Source of the DNA: Paenalcaligenes suwonensis
GTDB lineage: Bacteria > Pseudomonadota > Gammaproteobacteria > Burkholderiales > Burkholderiaceae_B
Assembly: GCF_011290505.1 (NCBI RefSeq)
Contig: NZ_JAANPV010000002.1
Coordinates: 351,049-415,048 of the forward strand
Reading direction: 5' to 3'
Length of the DNA stretch: 64,000 nt
Shown: one piece after another, positions 26,907-35,818 of the stretch
How the letters are laid out: every line of letters starts with the position of its first letter
Numbering within the stretch: position 1 is the stretch's first letter
Notes under the pieces: generated by a model
What the model was told of the DNA's origin: nothing
Seen by the model: the letters and a program-made list of their open reading frames with translations, nothing else
The model's database searches: none
Program-made: the position numbers and the translations under genes

Positions 26907-27304
26907 TGGAAATCATTGCAGACACCAACGTGTTGGTTCGTGCAATCGTTGCTGACGATCCTAAACAAGCGGCAGTTGCTCAAAAGGCATTGCTTGATGC
27001 AAGCCTAGTCGCTGTATCCCCTATTGCTCTGTGTGAACTATATTGGGTATTGAGCAGAGCGTATAAGGTACCTGACGCAGACATTGAAACTGCGATTCGA
27101 GGGTTGGTTAGTGCAGCTAACGTATGCACAGATGCCTTGGCAGTGGATGCAGGCTTGATGTTCATGAATAGCGGAGGTGATTTTGCTGATGGCGTTTTAT
27201 GGCATCTAGGGACGACCCTAGGTGGCAAAACCTTTGTTTCTTTCGACAAAAAAGCAGCCAACATTCTGAAAACACACAAAGCCAGCGTCAAACTTATAGC
27301 GTGA
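26906..27304 (+). CDS. PIN-domain ribonuclease toxin (VapC)
   Basis: The 132-residue PIN protein has the metal-binding acidic set in place: D6 in IADTNVL, E44 in ALCELYW, D92 and/or D95 in GGDFADGVL, and D114 in VSFDKKA. VapC toxins cleave initiator tRNA, other tRNAs or rRNA; the target here is unknown. Translation is coupled to the antitoxin. It ends 21 bp from the truncated receptor gene, which it faces convergently. Its arrival may have removed the end of that receptor (inference). Confidence 0.9.
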   Translation: MEIIADTNVLVRAIVADDPKQAAVAQKALLDASLVAVSPIALCELYWVLSRAYKVPDADIETAIRGLVSAANVCTDALAVDAGLMFMNSGGDFADGVLWHLGTTLGGKTFVSFDKKAANILKTHKASVKLIA

Positions 27305-27325
27305 CGTAGAGGCACTGCGACAGGC

Positions 27326-29659
27326 CTAACAAAAAATGGCCTCCCAATGCTCGTTAGGCTTGTAACCTAGCTTGGTCGATACCGTGGTGTAGCCGCCTTG
27401 GTACACCGAATTGGTATACAGGTTGCTTTGGGATTGCACACCCGCCCCTACCGACCACCCACGCAAACCACCTCCAAAATCGTCTGCACCAAATTTGTAT
27501 TGGCTCCATACGTGGAACAAATGTTTGGGGATTAAGTTGGAATTAAAACGCTGGCCTTTGACGTCGTTATCGCTGTCTTCACGTACGCGTACATCGGTGT
27601 AGGTATAACCTGCCCCTAGATCCCATCCCACAATGGGGCTGCCCACTACCTCGAATTCCCACCCTTGGCTTTGTACTAAGCCCGACGCGCGGTAGCACGT
27701 TCCGGTTGCCGAGTTACCGCAACCCACATGATCTGTATCCACGACGGCTCGGTTGGTATCACGTAGTCGGTACACCGCCAACGAGGTATTCAAACGGCCA
27801 TCCAGAAACTCGCCTTTAATACCGGCTTCCATCTGCCAGCCTTTACGTGGCTCCAACGTTTTACCGCTGTAATCACTGTCTGACTGAGGCACAAAGGTTT
27901 CGGCATAGCTACCGTACACCGAGATCTGCTCATTAACGTCAAACACCAACCCAGCAAAAGGCGTGAACTTGCCGTCTGCTTTGGCATCGCTTTTCTGCCA
28001 TGGCGAACGGGCGGGTTTTAGGTCTCTGCTTTTAAGATCGTAGTTGCTCCAACGACCACCCAAGACGGCTGTCAGGTTGTCCGTTAACGATAAACGGGTA
28101 GACGCGTACAAGCCCGACTGCGTGGTGATGTCTTGGCTCTTATTCAATAAGGGCTGGTCTAACGCCGAACCATAGTTGAAATTATTGTAGGCATCCCAAT
28201 CAGGGAAAGCTCCAAATCTAGAACTGCTGGTGGTGTCGTAGCGCGCCCAGTTATACCCCACAGTCACCGAATGCTCACGGCCTAACAACGTAAACGGTCC
28301 GCTGACATTGGCATCCATTTGATCCCACGTAAAGGTGTTATGAATACGCCCTGCCCACCCACTGGTGAGCCCTGTTTCCACTGAAACGGGCGTTAATGCC
28401 ATCGCGCTATAACCCTTGTAGTTGTTTTCTTTGTGGCTGTAATTTGCTTTAAATTCCCAACCATCGCCAAAGCGGTGCTTGATGTCTGCACCCAGCTCAA
28501 AGGTTTCATGACCGGAAAGCTTGGTCGTGCCCAAAAAAGTATCGTAGCTGGGTAAGCTGCCATCGTCATACAACGGCAAACCATTAAACACGCGGAAGTT
28601 CATCTTGCTATATAAGCCAGTAATGCCCAGCGTCGTGTTCTCGCCCAGATCGTACTCCAGTACCCCGTACAACAACTGTGGGTTGTTTTTACCGTATGAG
28701 TAAAACTGGTTTTTATCTTGATAAACACCCACCAACCTACCGCGTAACTTGTCATCCTCGGTTAATGGCCCTGCAATGTCCGCTTCCACTCGGTAGTTGT
28801 CCCAGGACCCTACCCCGACGGCCCCTTCAAACCTAAACTCATCCGTAGGACGTTTGCGCACTAAGTTAATAACACCGCCCGGCTCTCCCGAACCTGACAG
28901 TAAGCCCGATGGCCCACGCAACACCTCAAGCCGATCATAGATAGCCAAATCGTGATGCGGTACGCCGGGGCCTAATGCCCCTTGCTGCGTAGGCACACCG
29001 TCGTATTGAATGTTGGTGTTAAAGCCTCGGCTGGTGAATAGCTCGGTATCCGAATAGCTACTACTACGTATACCCGTGGTGTAGTTCAACGCATCGGCTA
29101 CTCGGGTAAAACCCTGGTCATCCATTTGCGTTCTGGTCATGACCGACACCGATTGCGGAATCTCACGCAACGACTGCGCCGATTTACCAATGGTGACATC
29201 ACGCGCCGCGTACGAGCCTGAGTCCTCCGTAGTCGCCAGAGAACGCCCCGTTACCGTGATAGGACCTAGCTGCGCGGCGCTATCGGCTGGTCGCCATAAG
29301 TTAATGGTGTTGCCATCACGCGAATACTCTATACCTGTGCCAGCCAACAAACGGCGTAAGGCCTCTTCGGGCGACATACGACCTGTAATAGGTTGCACAG
29401 AATACCCTCGCACCAAGTCCGAGGTATAAATGAACTGCAACGAGGTTTGCTGCCCTAATTGCAACAGCGCATCACTTAACGAATGCTGCTGAATAGATAT
29501 GGGAACAGCCGTAGATTGCGCATACAGCAATGGCGATGCGCCCAACAAGGCCAAAGACACAGCAACGGTTACGCAGCGTAAGCGTGCAGAATGCACCGCT
29601 GTTGAACGGTGGTGGTTACTGTGCGCGTGGGCAGCAGTAGTGGTATTCCTATCAATCAC
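27326..29659 (-). CDS. TonB-dependent siderophore receptor with signalling domain, C-terminus truncated
   Basis: The 777-residue outer-membrane receptor has a signal sequence (VTVAVSLALLGASPLLYAQS), an STN signalling domain (about 50-110: LSDALLQLGQQTSLQFIY) used to talk to FecR, a plug domain (about 135-265, with GYNTNIQYDG-like and PSGLLSGSGEPGGVINL) and most of the barrel. It starts at a GTG with no good ribosome site. The end reads LGYKPNEHWEAIFC then stops. Normal receptors continue about 35-40 residues through an NNLFD-type strand to a terminal Phe, and no such continuation is visible in another frame. Probably nonfunctional. Confidence 0.88.
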   Translation of the reverse strand: MIDRNTTTAAHAHSNHHRSTAVHSARLRCVTVAVSLALLGASPLLYAQSTAVPISIQQHSLSDALLQLGQQTSLQFIYTSDLVRGYSVQPITGRMSPEEALRRLLAGTGIEYSRDGNTINLWRPADSAAQLGPITVTGRSLATTEDSGSYAARDVTIGKSAQSLREIPQSVSVMTRTQMDDQGFTRVADALNYTTGIRSSSYSDTELFTSRGFNTNIQYDGVPTQQGALGPGVPHHDLAIYDRLEVLRGPSGLLSGSGEPGGVINLVRKRPTDEFRFEGAVGVGSWDNYRVEADIAGPLTEDDKLRGRLVGVYQDKNQFYSYGKNNPQLLYGVLEYDLGENTTLGITGLYSKMNFRVFNGLPLYDDGSLPSYDTFLGTTKLSGHETFELGADIKHRFGDGWEFKANYSHKENNYKGYSAMALTPVSVETGLTSGWAGRIHNTFTWDQMDANVSGPFTLLGREHSVTVGYNWARYDTTSSSRFGAFPDWDAYNNFNYGSALDQPLLNKSQDITTQSGLYASTRLSLTDNLTAVLGGRWSNYDLKSRDLKPARSPWQKSDAKADGKFTPFAGLVFDVNEQISVYGSYAETFVPQSDSDYSGKTLEPRKGWQMEAGIKGEFLDGRLNTSLAVYRLRDTNRAVVDTDHVGCGNSATGTCYRASGLVQSQGWEFEVVGSPIVGWDLGAGYTYTDVRVREDSDNDVKGQRFNSNLIPKHLFHVWSQYKFGADDFGGGLRGWSVGAGVQSQSNLYTNSVYQGGYTTVSTKLGYKPNEHWEAIFC

Positions 29660-29760
29660 GAGAATTGTTCTTGGTACACATGCCTAGCGTATGAACGCCC
29701 TATCCCTTTGGCCAAAGGATCCTGATGAGGCCCTCTTCACAATGTGAAGCCCCCTTATTC

Positions 29761-29790
29761 AGTAAGACGGACGAGTCTAGGAAAACCCTC
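29761..29790 (-). promoter_or_regulatory. ECF-sigma promoter motif upstream of the receptor
   Basis: On the minus strand GAGGGTTTT is followed after exactly 12 nt by CGTCTTACT. The same pair with the same 12-nt spacing occurs upstream of fecR (30914-30943). CGTC is a common -10 core of FecI-type sigma promoters. About 100 bp upstream of the receptor start. Confidence 0.6.
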
Positions 29791-29815
29791 AATCAAATCG
29801 TAAAAAAAGTTGTAA

Positions 29816-29834
29816 CAACAACGATTCTTATTAT
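29816..29834. promoter_or_regulatory. Possible Fur box upstream of the receptor
   Basis: Minus-strand AATAATAAGAATCGTTGTT resembles the Fur consensus with several mismatches. It lies between the fecR stop and the ECF-type promoter motif. Confidence 0.35.
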
Positions 29835-29867
29835 TTATTAGGAATACTCTGCGACATCACGCTGCAC

Positions 29868-30860
29868 TTAGCGCAGCAACGACACACTCACGCTACCATC
29901 TGGACGCTGTACCACCACTACAGGCAAATGTGTTTGCAAGGCTTGCAAGAAGCCTTCTGCATCTTGAATCGTAAATACCCCAGCCATACGCAATGCCCTC
30001 AGCCTGCTGTCAGTTAACCGAATGGGGTGCTGTAGGTAGCGATTCATCTCGCGCACGACTTCATCTAAAGGCTGGTCATTAAATACCACCTTGCCCTGAC
30101 GCCAGGCTGTCATCATGGCCACATCGGCGCGTGTCACGTTAATGGGTTTGCCCTCGGACGCACTGGCCACCATGTTGGCACCCAGCATCGCCCTGTCGCG
30201 ACTCCACCATTGCCCTGCAGACACCTCTACCGAACCAGACTGCACCGCCACCGTCACTACACTAGGATCACGACGTACCGTAAAAACCGTACCCGTTACC
30301 CTAACGTTGACGGCATCTGCCTCGACAATAAAAGGCTGCCCCTGATTAGACACCACCTCAAACGCCGCCTCGCCACGCAGTAGTTCTACAACGCGACGAC
30401 TCTCGTAATAACGTACTGTGATTTCACTGTGTACGTTCATAGCTACAACCGAACCGTCAGGCAACACCACATCCCGCTGTTCCCCTTGGGTAGTGGCGTA
30501 GTGCAAGACAGAAGTTGCCGTTTCTAACTTGTGCCCATACAACGCTACACCGCCCACCACCGCTGCACTACAGGCCACACCCGCCCCCACTATCCATCGT
30601 CGTCGGGTTGGGTTAGGTATAGACACCTCGGTATCTGACGCTTCTAGCAGTTCACGCAAGTCGTCTTCCGGCAGCAGGCTAGTTGCCTGCCAAATCTGAT
30701 CCAACGCTCTATATTCTTGCTCGTGGCGCGGATGCTCACTACGCCACGCTATAGAGCGCTCACGCTCGGCCGCCGTCAAATTACCGGAATGCACACGGGC
30801 AAACCAATAAGCGGCAGCATCTGGAATAGTATCTGGAAGATTCGTGTTTTCTGTATGCAT
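29868..30860 (-). CDS. FecR family anti-sigma/sigma regulator
   Basis: FecR proteins span the inner membrane and pass the signal from an STN-bearing receptor to their ECF sigma factor. The protein is about 330 residues from the ATG at 30860. It has an N-terminal cytoplasmic part (AAAYWFARVHSGNLTAAERERSIAWRSEHPRHEQEYRALDQIW), one hydrophobic segment (WIVGAGVACSAAVVGGVALYG, about 92-112) and a periplasmic FecR domain (VVLPDGSVVAMNVHSEI, GEAAFEV). It ends with a secretin/TonB-type STN-like tail. The frame is intact although both partners, sigma and receptor, are damaged. Confidence 0.9.
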   Translation of the reverse strand: MHTENTNLPDTIPDAAAYWFARVHSGNLTAAERERSIAWRSEHPRHEQEYRALDQIWQATSLLPEDDLRELLEASDTEVSIPNPTRRRWIVGAGVACSAAVVGGVALYGHKLETATSVLHYATTQGEQRDVVLPDGSVVAMNVHSEITVRYYESRRVVELLRGEAAFEVVSNQGQPFIVEADAVNVRVTGTVFTVRRDPSVVTVAVQSGSVEVSAGQWWSRDRAMLGANMVASASEGKPINVTRADVAMMTAWRQGKVVFNDQPLDEVVREMNRYLQHPIRLTDSRLRALRMAGVFTIQDAEGFLQALQTHLPVVVVQRPDGSVSVSLLR

Positions 30861-30913
30861 AACAAGCAAGAAGCCGATGGAACGCCATCAGTAGAACTAT
30901 CACCCCTTCATTA

Positions 30914-30943
30914 AGTAAGACGTACAAGAAGAGCAAAACCCTG
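30914..30943 (-). promoter_or_regulatory. ECF-sigma promoter motif upstream of fecR
   Basis: Minus-strand CAGGGTTTT-N12-CGTCTTACT, between the sigma gene stop and the fecR start. It matches the motif before the receptor in sequence and spacing, suggesting autoregulation by the linked sigma factor. Confidence 0.6.
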
Positions 30944-30945
30944 AC

Positions 30946-31452
30946 TTAATGTGGCGCATGATTTTGTAACTCTTTCCTAAGGTGCCGGCTAACTCTAATC
31001 ATGTATTTTTCAACCATGCTGACTGAAATACCCAGCTTTGTTGCAATTTCTTCTTGGGTATAACCTTCTAAACGGTGCAATAAAAACACCTGCCTGCACT
31101 TTAACGGCAATGCTCCTAAGGCCACTTTCAATGCAGCTAATAACTCGGTTGTTCTAGCCTGTGCATCGGGATCGGTCAGTAATGGGTGCTCAGCTTCATC
31201 TAGCTCATGTAACGGCACCACATCCAACACAGTGGCACGTCGGTAGCCGTCCACCAACCGATTATGCACACTGCGATGCAAATACGCGCGTGTATTCACT
31301 AAGGTACCGGCTTCATTCTCTAAAGTACGCAACATCACATCTTGTGTGGCGTCCTCGGCATCCTGCTTGTTTCCTGCCCATTTTGTTCACACGGCCACCA
31401 GCTCACCATAGTGAGCAAGCCGACCTTTTTTAGGCGTGAAGGAGCGTGACAT
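30946..31452 (-). pseudogene. FecI-type ECF sigma factor with in-frame TGA at codon 22
   Basis: Starting at the ATG at 31450-31452 the frame reads MSRSFTPKKGRLAHYGELVAV, then TGA (31387-31389). It continues in phase TKWAGNKQDAEDATQDVMLR and on to the region 4 HTH (GYTQEEIATKLGISVSMVEKYM), ending at 30946. Intact, it would have 168 residues, the usual FecI length, and GELV-x-x-W/L fits sigma region 2.1 at the stop position. A downstream start near 31338 would give 130 residues lacking region 2.1 and most of 2.2, unlikely to bind core polymerase. Probably a recent nonsense mutation. Confidence 0.8.
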
Positions 31453-31487
31453 AGTAAACGACTGCTAAACGGACAAAGGCGATATAT

Positions 31488-31506
31488 TAACAATCATTCT
31501 CATTCC
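31488..31506. promoter_or_regulatory. Fur box upstream of the ECF sigma gene
   Basis: The minus strand reads GGAATGAGAATGATTGTTA, a good match to the hexamer-repeat Fur consensus, 36 bp upstream of the sigma ATG. Iron repression of the sigma gene is the standard arrangement. Confidence 0.65.
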
Positions 31507-31720
31507 TGTTTTCAAGTAAAGTAAATTTACAACAGTGAGCAACACCCCTCATCAAGCCATCGGCGTTCTATCCCTACAACACCAACCCGCATTTAGCGCC
31601 CTATTTCTGCCCTTCTAGCAAACAGCCACAATCCGAACAAATCCCCAGCGAAATGGCCCGCATTGTCGCCTAACGACAAACGTAAACCTTCGTCAAGGTA
31701 GATAGCGTTTAGGAAATGTC

Positions 31721-31829
31721 TTAGATTTCAAGCTCTCTTTTTTTTAGATCATAGGGCCACGACACAACTTCGAGCAGCTCATCCAAGCCATACGGCAATA
31801 AGGCAATACGCCCATCTGGATCATGTGCC
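31721..31829 (-). pseudogene. Remnant C-terminus of an unidentified gene
   Basis: After an in-frame stop the minus strand reads about 35 protein-like codons (DPDGRIALLPYGLDELLEVV, then SWPYDLKKRELEI) ending in TAA. The composition and register look like the end of a real protein, but there is no start codon. Not recognised; could be chance. Confidence 0.3.
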
Positions 31830-31851
31830 GCTCACTCACTAAAGATACCCT

Positions 31852-34800
31852 ATGCCACTACGACTAAGCCCCATCATGATGGGTTTGCTTGCTGCTTTCT
31901 TGCCGTCTGTTCCTGCGACTACGTGGGCAGCCGATTACGGCCAAATCATTGTTGATGACCCCACGGGCAGCACAACCCACACCCTTAACCCCGGTGATAC
32001 CGTTACTTTTTCTGGCTATGGTGCCGCGATAGACGTTTCTGTTGCAGGCAACCGCTTAAGTGCAGACCAAATTACCGTGAAAGGAGCTAACGGCAGCGTG
32101 GGCGTACGTGCTCAGGCAGGTAGTACCGTCACGCTGTCTAACAGTTCTATTAGCACCACAGGCCCCAACCAAGGCATGCATGGATTACATGCCACGGGCA
32201 AAAACAGCCTTATTCGTGCAACCAACACCCAGCTTTCTACGGATAGCCCCTACTCGCATGGTGCAGTGGCCTACAATGGTGGTCTCATTGAGCTAGAGGG
32301 CGGCTCTATCACGACCGGTAACAGTGCTTACGGCTTAAGCTCTGAGGGTGCAGGCTCAAGCATTATCGCCAAGAATCTAGATATTTCCGTCACCGGAAGC
32401 TTTTCTTATGGCGCCTATGTAAAGAGTGGCAACCTAACTCTAGAAAACGTCAACATCAACGGTACAAACCACGCGATCGGCCTTAACATCTATGATGGCC
32501 CTACCGCTGTAGCAACGCTCACAAACACCCACATCACTACCGACGCCAACGCAGGTGTGAGGATCACCGCCGGACAACTGTATATGGATGGCGGCTCCAT
32601 TACCTCCACAGCAGGCACTGCGCTTCACCTCGGCAGCAATGGCAAAGCAGACCTTCGCAATACTACGCTATCTGCCACAGGCCAATTTATCTACGGTATC
32701 AATATCAATTCGAACAATGCCGCCGTTACCTTAGACAACGTGATTGTGTCAGCTACGGGAACCTCCAGCGGAACCGGTGTATGGCTACCTGCTGTAGGCA
32801 CCTCGTTAAACGCCAAAAAATTCGAGCTTCACTCTTCCGATATCGCCATCGACAACCGTGCTGGCCATGTCACCTTAGAAGATGGAAAAATCACCACCCA
32901 GAACACAAACGGCTACGCACTCTATGTATCCCGTGAGTACGGTTCTTCCGCCACCATCAAAACCAAGAATGTACAGATAGAAACCTTCGGCTCCAGCGCC
33001 GTAGGAGCACTTACACGTGCATCTGGTGCAGAAATTCACTTGGAAGACAGCACCATCACTACACACGGCCAGGGTGCCTATGGTTTATTCGCAAGCGGTA
33101 TTGGCTCTAAACTTTCCACCCGCAACAGTCGCATCACCACCTATGGTGATAACGCCACTGGTCTTAATATGAGTAACCGTACCAACATCAACTTGGATAA
33201 CACCCACATTGATGTATCGGGTGCCGATGCACGCGGTATATGGAGTTACGTCACCGCTGCTAATGTGAGCAATGCTTTTTCTCTCACTAACGGTACCAGT
33301 ATTAGCACCCAAGACGGTGCTGGCTTATTACTGACCGGTGGTAGTCATGCTATCACGCTAGACAACGCGAGCATTACCGCCCGCACAGGTGGCGTAGACG
33401 ATGACGGCATACTACTGCATGCCCGGGCAGTGACCATTACTAGCGGCGGTGTAGAAACCGTACTGGACACTGAGCAGGTGAATATAGATGCCACTAAAGC
33501 TACGTTAACTGGTGATGTGCTCATGGACAGCGGCGTTGTTGATATTAGGCTTAACGACAACTCTGTACTCACTGGCGCATTACGCGAGCGCAATGGTGGT
33601 CGCGTTAACAGCTTGGCCGTGGATCAATCCAGCACATGGAATGTTCGTGGTAACTCAACGGTAGATTCGCTTAATAACGCTGGCGTGGTGGCCTTTGTGT
33701 CGCCCGGTGCGAGCGGCCACTTCAAAACCCTAACCGTCAAGGACTACGTGGGTGGCGGCACACTAGTCATGAACACCAAACTGGGGGATGACAGCTCACC
33801 CACTGACAAACTCATCATTGATGGCGGTACCACCTCGGGCAACACCGCTCTACGTGTGATCAACGCCGGTGGGGCTGGCGGCCAAACCGTAGAAGGCATC
33901 AAACTGGTAGAAACCATCAACGGCGGGACCACCACTACCGATGCATTCCACTTAGACAGTGGCTCCACCGGATATAGGTCTAGCACCACCACCGTTGCCG
34001 TAAATGGCTATGACTACAGTCTGATTCGTGGTGGTAACGGCGGTACTGAAGACCACTGGTATTTAACGTCTGAGTACACACCGCCAGTAGACCCAGAACC
34101 ACCCGTTGATCCTGAGCCGCCTGTAGACCCAGAACCACCTGTGGATCCCGAACCACCCGTAGAGCCACCAATTGAACCACCGGTTATCTCTCCCCCCGTA
34201 GGCCCCGCGTTCAAAAATGTATCGCCCGAAAGCGGTGCCTATATAGGTAACGTACGCGCCACAACACGAATGTTCAGGCACTCCCTGCACGATCGCGCCG
34301 CAATGACTAGCGACTCTGCGGCCTTAAGCGATGGTCGCAACATGTGGGCACGCGCCGAAAGCCGTCACGACAGCGGCCTACGTATGACAGAAGGTAATGT
34401 ACGCGTCAAAACCGATAGCACCGTGCTGCAGTTGGGTGGCGAGGTAGTGCGTAGCGCAGTAGGTACTGATGCAGCGCTGTATGCTGGCGTTATGGCAGGC
34501 TATGGTGATGCCAGCACACGTTCAACCTCTACCATGTACGCCCCCGGTTCTGGACAAAGTTCAACGGTACGCTCACGCGGTAAAGTCTCGGGCTTTTCCT
34601 TAGGCGTGTATGGCACGCTTTACCAAAACGACAGCACCCGCTTAGGCGCTTACGGTAATGCGTGGCTGCAATATGGACGCTACTCTAATCGCATCAGTAG
34701 CGAGTTGGGCTCTGAAAGCTACCGCTCAAACCTATGGTCTGCATCCATAGAGTCTGGCTATGCTTTTATGCCTTTCTCGGCTGATTCAGCGCTAGGTAAC

Positions 34801-35193
34801 GTAGTCGTGGAACCCAATGCACAAGTTATCTATAACCACTACGATGCCAAAGACGCTACCTTAGCCGGTACTAGACTGCGCAGTGGCAAAGACAACACTG
34901 TAGACACCCGTGTTGGCGTCAGGCTCTACCCACATGCCAAACCCGGTACAGATCAACCTAGCTTGCTGCCTTTTGTAGAGGCTAACTGGCTCTACAGTGG
35001 CGACACCGCATCAGTCAAAATGGGCACCAACACCCTTAACGCCCTACCATCCCGCAATGCTCTGGAACTAAAAGTAGGCGTACAAGGACAGGTTAGCCAA
35101 AACATCGCTGTATCCGCTCACCTGTTTGGGCAAACTGGAAACCATAGCCAGCGTGGTTATGGTGGCATGTTGAAGCTGGGGTATAGCTGGTAA
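31852..35193 (+). CDS. Type V autotransporter, pertactin-like adhesin
   Basis: The 1113-residue protein has a signal peptide (to ATTWAA, about 26) and a long passenger (about 27-740) built of repeating GS/T-rich beta-helix turns such as LTNSSI, LENVNING and LDNTHID. A Pro-rich hinge (about 744-785) contains at least five PPVDPE-type units, followed by a C-terminal beta-barrel translocator (about 835-1113) with MWARAESRHDSGLRM and a last-strand MLKLGYSW. Passenger and hinge layout recall Bordetella pertactin-type proteins; no catalytic triad is evident, so adhesion is the likely role. A very strong terminator follows. Confidence 0.92.
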   Translation: MPLRLSPIMMGLLAAFLPSVPATTWAADYGQIIVDDPTGSTTHTLNPGDTVTFSGYGAAIDVSVAGNRLSADQITVKGANGSVGVRAQAGSTVTLSNSSISTTGPNQGMHGLHATGKNSLIRATNTQLSTDSPYSHGAVAYNGGLIELEGGSITTGNSAYGLSSEGAGSSIIAKNLDISVTGSFSYGAYVKSGNLTLENVNINGTNHAIGLNIYDGPTAVATLTNTHITTDANAGVRITAGQLYMDGGSITSTAGTALHLGSNGKADLRNTTLSATGQFIYGININSNNAAVTLDNVIVSATGTSSGTGVWLPAVGTSLNAKKFELHSSDIAIDNRAGHVTLEDGKITTQNTNGYALYVSREYGSSATIKTKNVQIETFGSSAVGALTRASGAEIHLEDSTITTHGQGAYGLFASGIGSKLSTRNSRITTYGDNATGLNMSNRTNINLDNTHIDVSGADARGIWSYVTAANVSNAFSLTNGTSISTQDGAGLLLTGGSHAITLDNASITARTGGVDDDGILLHARAVTITSGGVETVLDTEQVNIDATKATLTGDVLMDSGVVDIRLNDNSVLTGALRERNGGRVNSLAVDQSSTWNVRGNSTVDSLNNAGVVAFVSPGASGHFKTLTVKDYVGGGTLVMNTKLGDDSSPTDKLIIDGGTTSGNTALRVINAGGAGGQTVEGIKLVETINGGTTTTDAFHLDSGSTGYRSSTTTVAVNGYDYSLIRGGNGGTEDHWYLTSEYTPPVDPEPPVDPEPPVDPEPPVDPEPPVEPPIEPPVISPPVGPAFKNVSPESGAYIGNVRATTRMFRHSLHDRAAMTSDSAALSDGRNMWARAESRHDSGLRMTEGNVRVKTDSTVLQLGGEVVRSAVGTDAALYAGVMAGYGDASTRSTSTMYAPGSGQSSTVRSRGKVSGFSLGVYGTLYQNDSTRLGAYGNAWLQYGRYSNRISSELGSESYRSNLWSASIESGYAFMPFSADSALGNVVVEPNAQVIYNHYDAKDATLAGTRLRSGKDNTVDTRVGVRLYPHAKPGTDQPSLLPFVEANWLYSGDTASVKMGTNTLNALPSRNALELKVGVQGQVSQNIAVSAHLFGQTGNHSQRGYGGMLKLGYSW
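34081..34188 (+). repeat. Tandem 18-bp repeats encoding PPVDPE units
   Basis: Five to six degenerate 18-bp units within the autotransporter hinge encode PPVDPE, drifting to PPVEPP and PPIEPP. A length-variable stalk by slippage is possible; synonymous drift between units argues against very recent expansion. Confidence 0.8.
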
Positions 35194-35251
35194 ACAAACG
35201 CAAACTTCACCATCGTGTTAGGTGAATGAAGCATCACAACGCTATATTTTT

Positions 35252-35294
35252 AAACGGGGAGAAAGTAAGCTATCGTACTTTCTCCCCGTTTTTA
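35252..35294. terminator. Strong terminator after the autotransporter
   Basis: A perfect 16-bp stem (AAACGGGGAGAAAGTA) with an 8-nt loop and a T run. It lies within the upstream part of the open frame of the next gene, ruling out that gene's earliest possible start. Confidence 0.92.
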
Positions 35295-35308
35295 TTCTGA
35301 AGGTAGCC

Positions 35309-35815
35309 ATGGGCAACGCGTCTACACGAATCAGACATTGGCTATACGCCTGCTTCCTCTCGCTCTGCACGCTTTCGTCTGCAGCACACGCCACTGCTCC
35401 CCAAGAATCTGCAGCAGAGCAGAGGTGGCAACATCAGGTGCGCTCTCTTATCTCTAGAAATGTAGTCTACCCCCCTAACGCCCGCATCGAAGGTGCGTCG
35501 GGTAAGGTAGTGGTGCATCTAACGTTAAAGCGTGATGGCTCTGTAGAGTCACTTGAGATAGTTGAATCCGCAGGAAGCCGAGACTTGGACAGTGCTGTAC
35601 TAAACGCCATTAGACGAGTTAGGCACTTCCCCCCCTTCCCTGAGGAAATGGCTGATAAAGACAGCGTAGCCTTTGCAATACCTGTTGATTTCCATCTCGA
35701 TACTCCAACCCCTCACCCCTATAACCCGCCTACTGTACGCCCCAAGGTCAAACCGTCACCCGCTGCAGATGAGTTTTCTGAGTTTCTAAAGTCGCTATCG
35801 AAAAAAGAGCGCTAA
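35309..35815 (+). CDS. Exported TonB C-terminal-domain protein
   Basis: The protein is 168 residues from the ATG at 35309, placed just after the terminator and preceded by GAAGG. An N-terminal hydrophobic segment ends at SAAHA, resembling a cleavable signal peptide rather than a TonB anchor. A TonB C-terminal domain follows (about 40-130: VVYPPNARIEGASGKVVVHL, VESAGSRDLDSAVLNAIRR). The Pro-rich stretch comes after this domain (PHPYNPPTVRPKVKPSP), not before it as in TonB. No ExbB/ExbD genes are near. It may be a periplasmic scaffold rather than an energy transducer (inference). Confidence 0.75.
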   Translation: MGNASTRIRHWLYACFLSLCTLSSAAHATAPQESAAEQRWQHQVRSLISRNVVYPPNARIEGASGKVVVHLTLKRDGSVESLEIVESAGSRDLDSAVLNAIRRVRHFPPFPEEMADKDSVAFAIPVDFHLDTPTPHPYNPPTVRPKVKPSPAADEFSEFLKSLSKKER

Positions 35816-35818
35816 TAA

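Larger units (their letters stand above)
31453..31851. other. Spacer between ECF sigma gene and autotransporter
   Basis: This 399-bp region holds the Fur box, a short decayed coding remnant on the minus strand (31721-31829) and the autotransporter promoter. Nothing else recognisable. Confidence 0.5.

Noticed and set aside
22906..31389. Programmed recoding (amber read-through in benE, selenocysteine-type TGA in the sigma gene)
   Set aside because: Two different stop codons in unrelated genes, no downstream structure of the needed kind noticed, and neither family uses recoding; mutation or sequencing error is simpler.
35222..35308. Upstream start for the TonB-domain protein
   Set aside because: The extension would translate through a 16-bp terminator hairpin belonging to the autotransporter; the ATG at 35309 follows a proper ribosome site.
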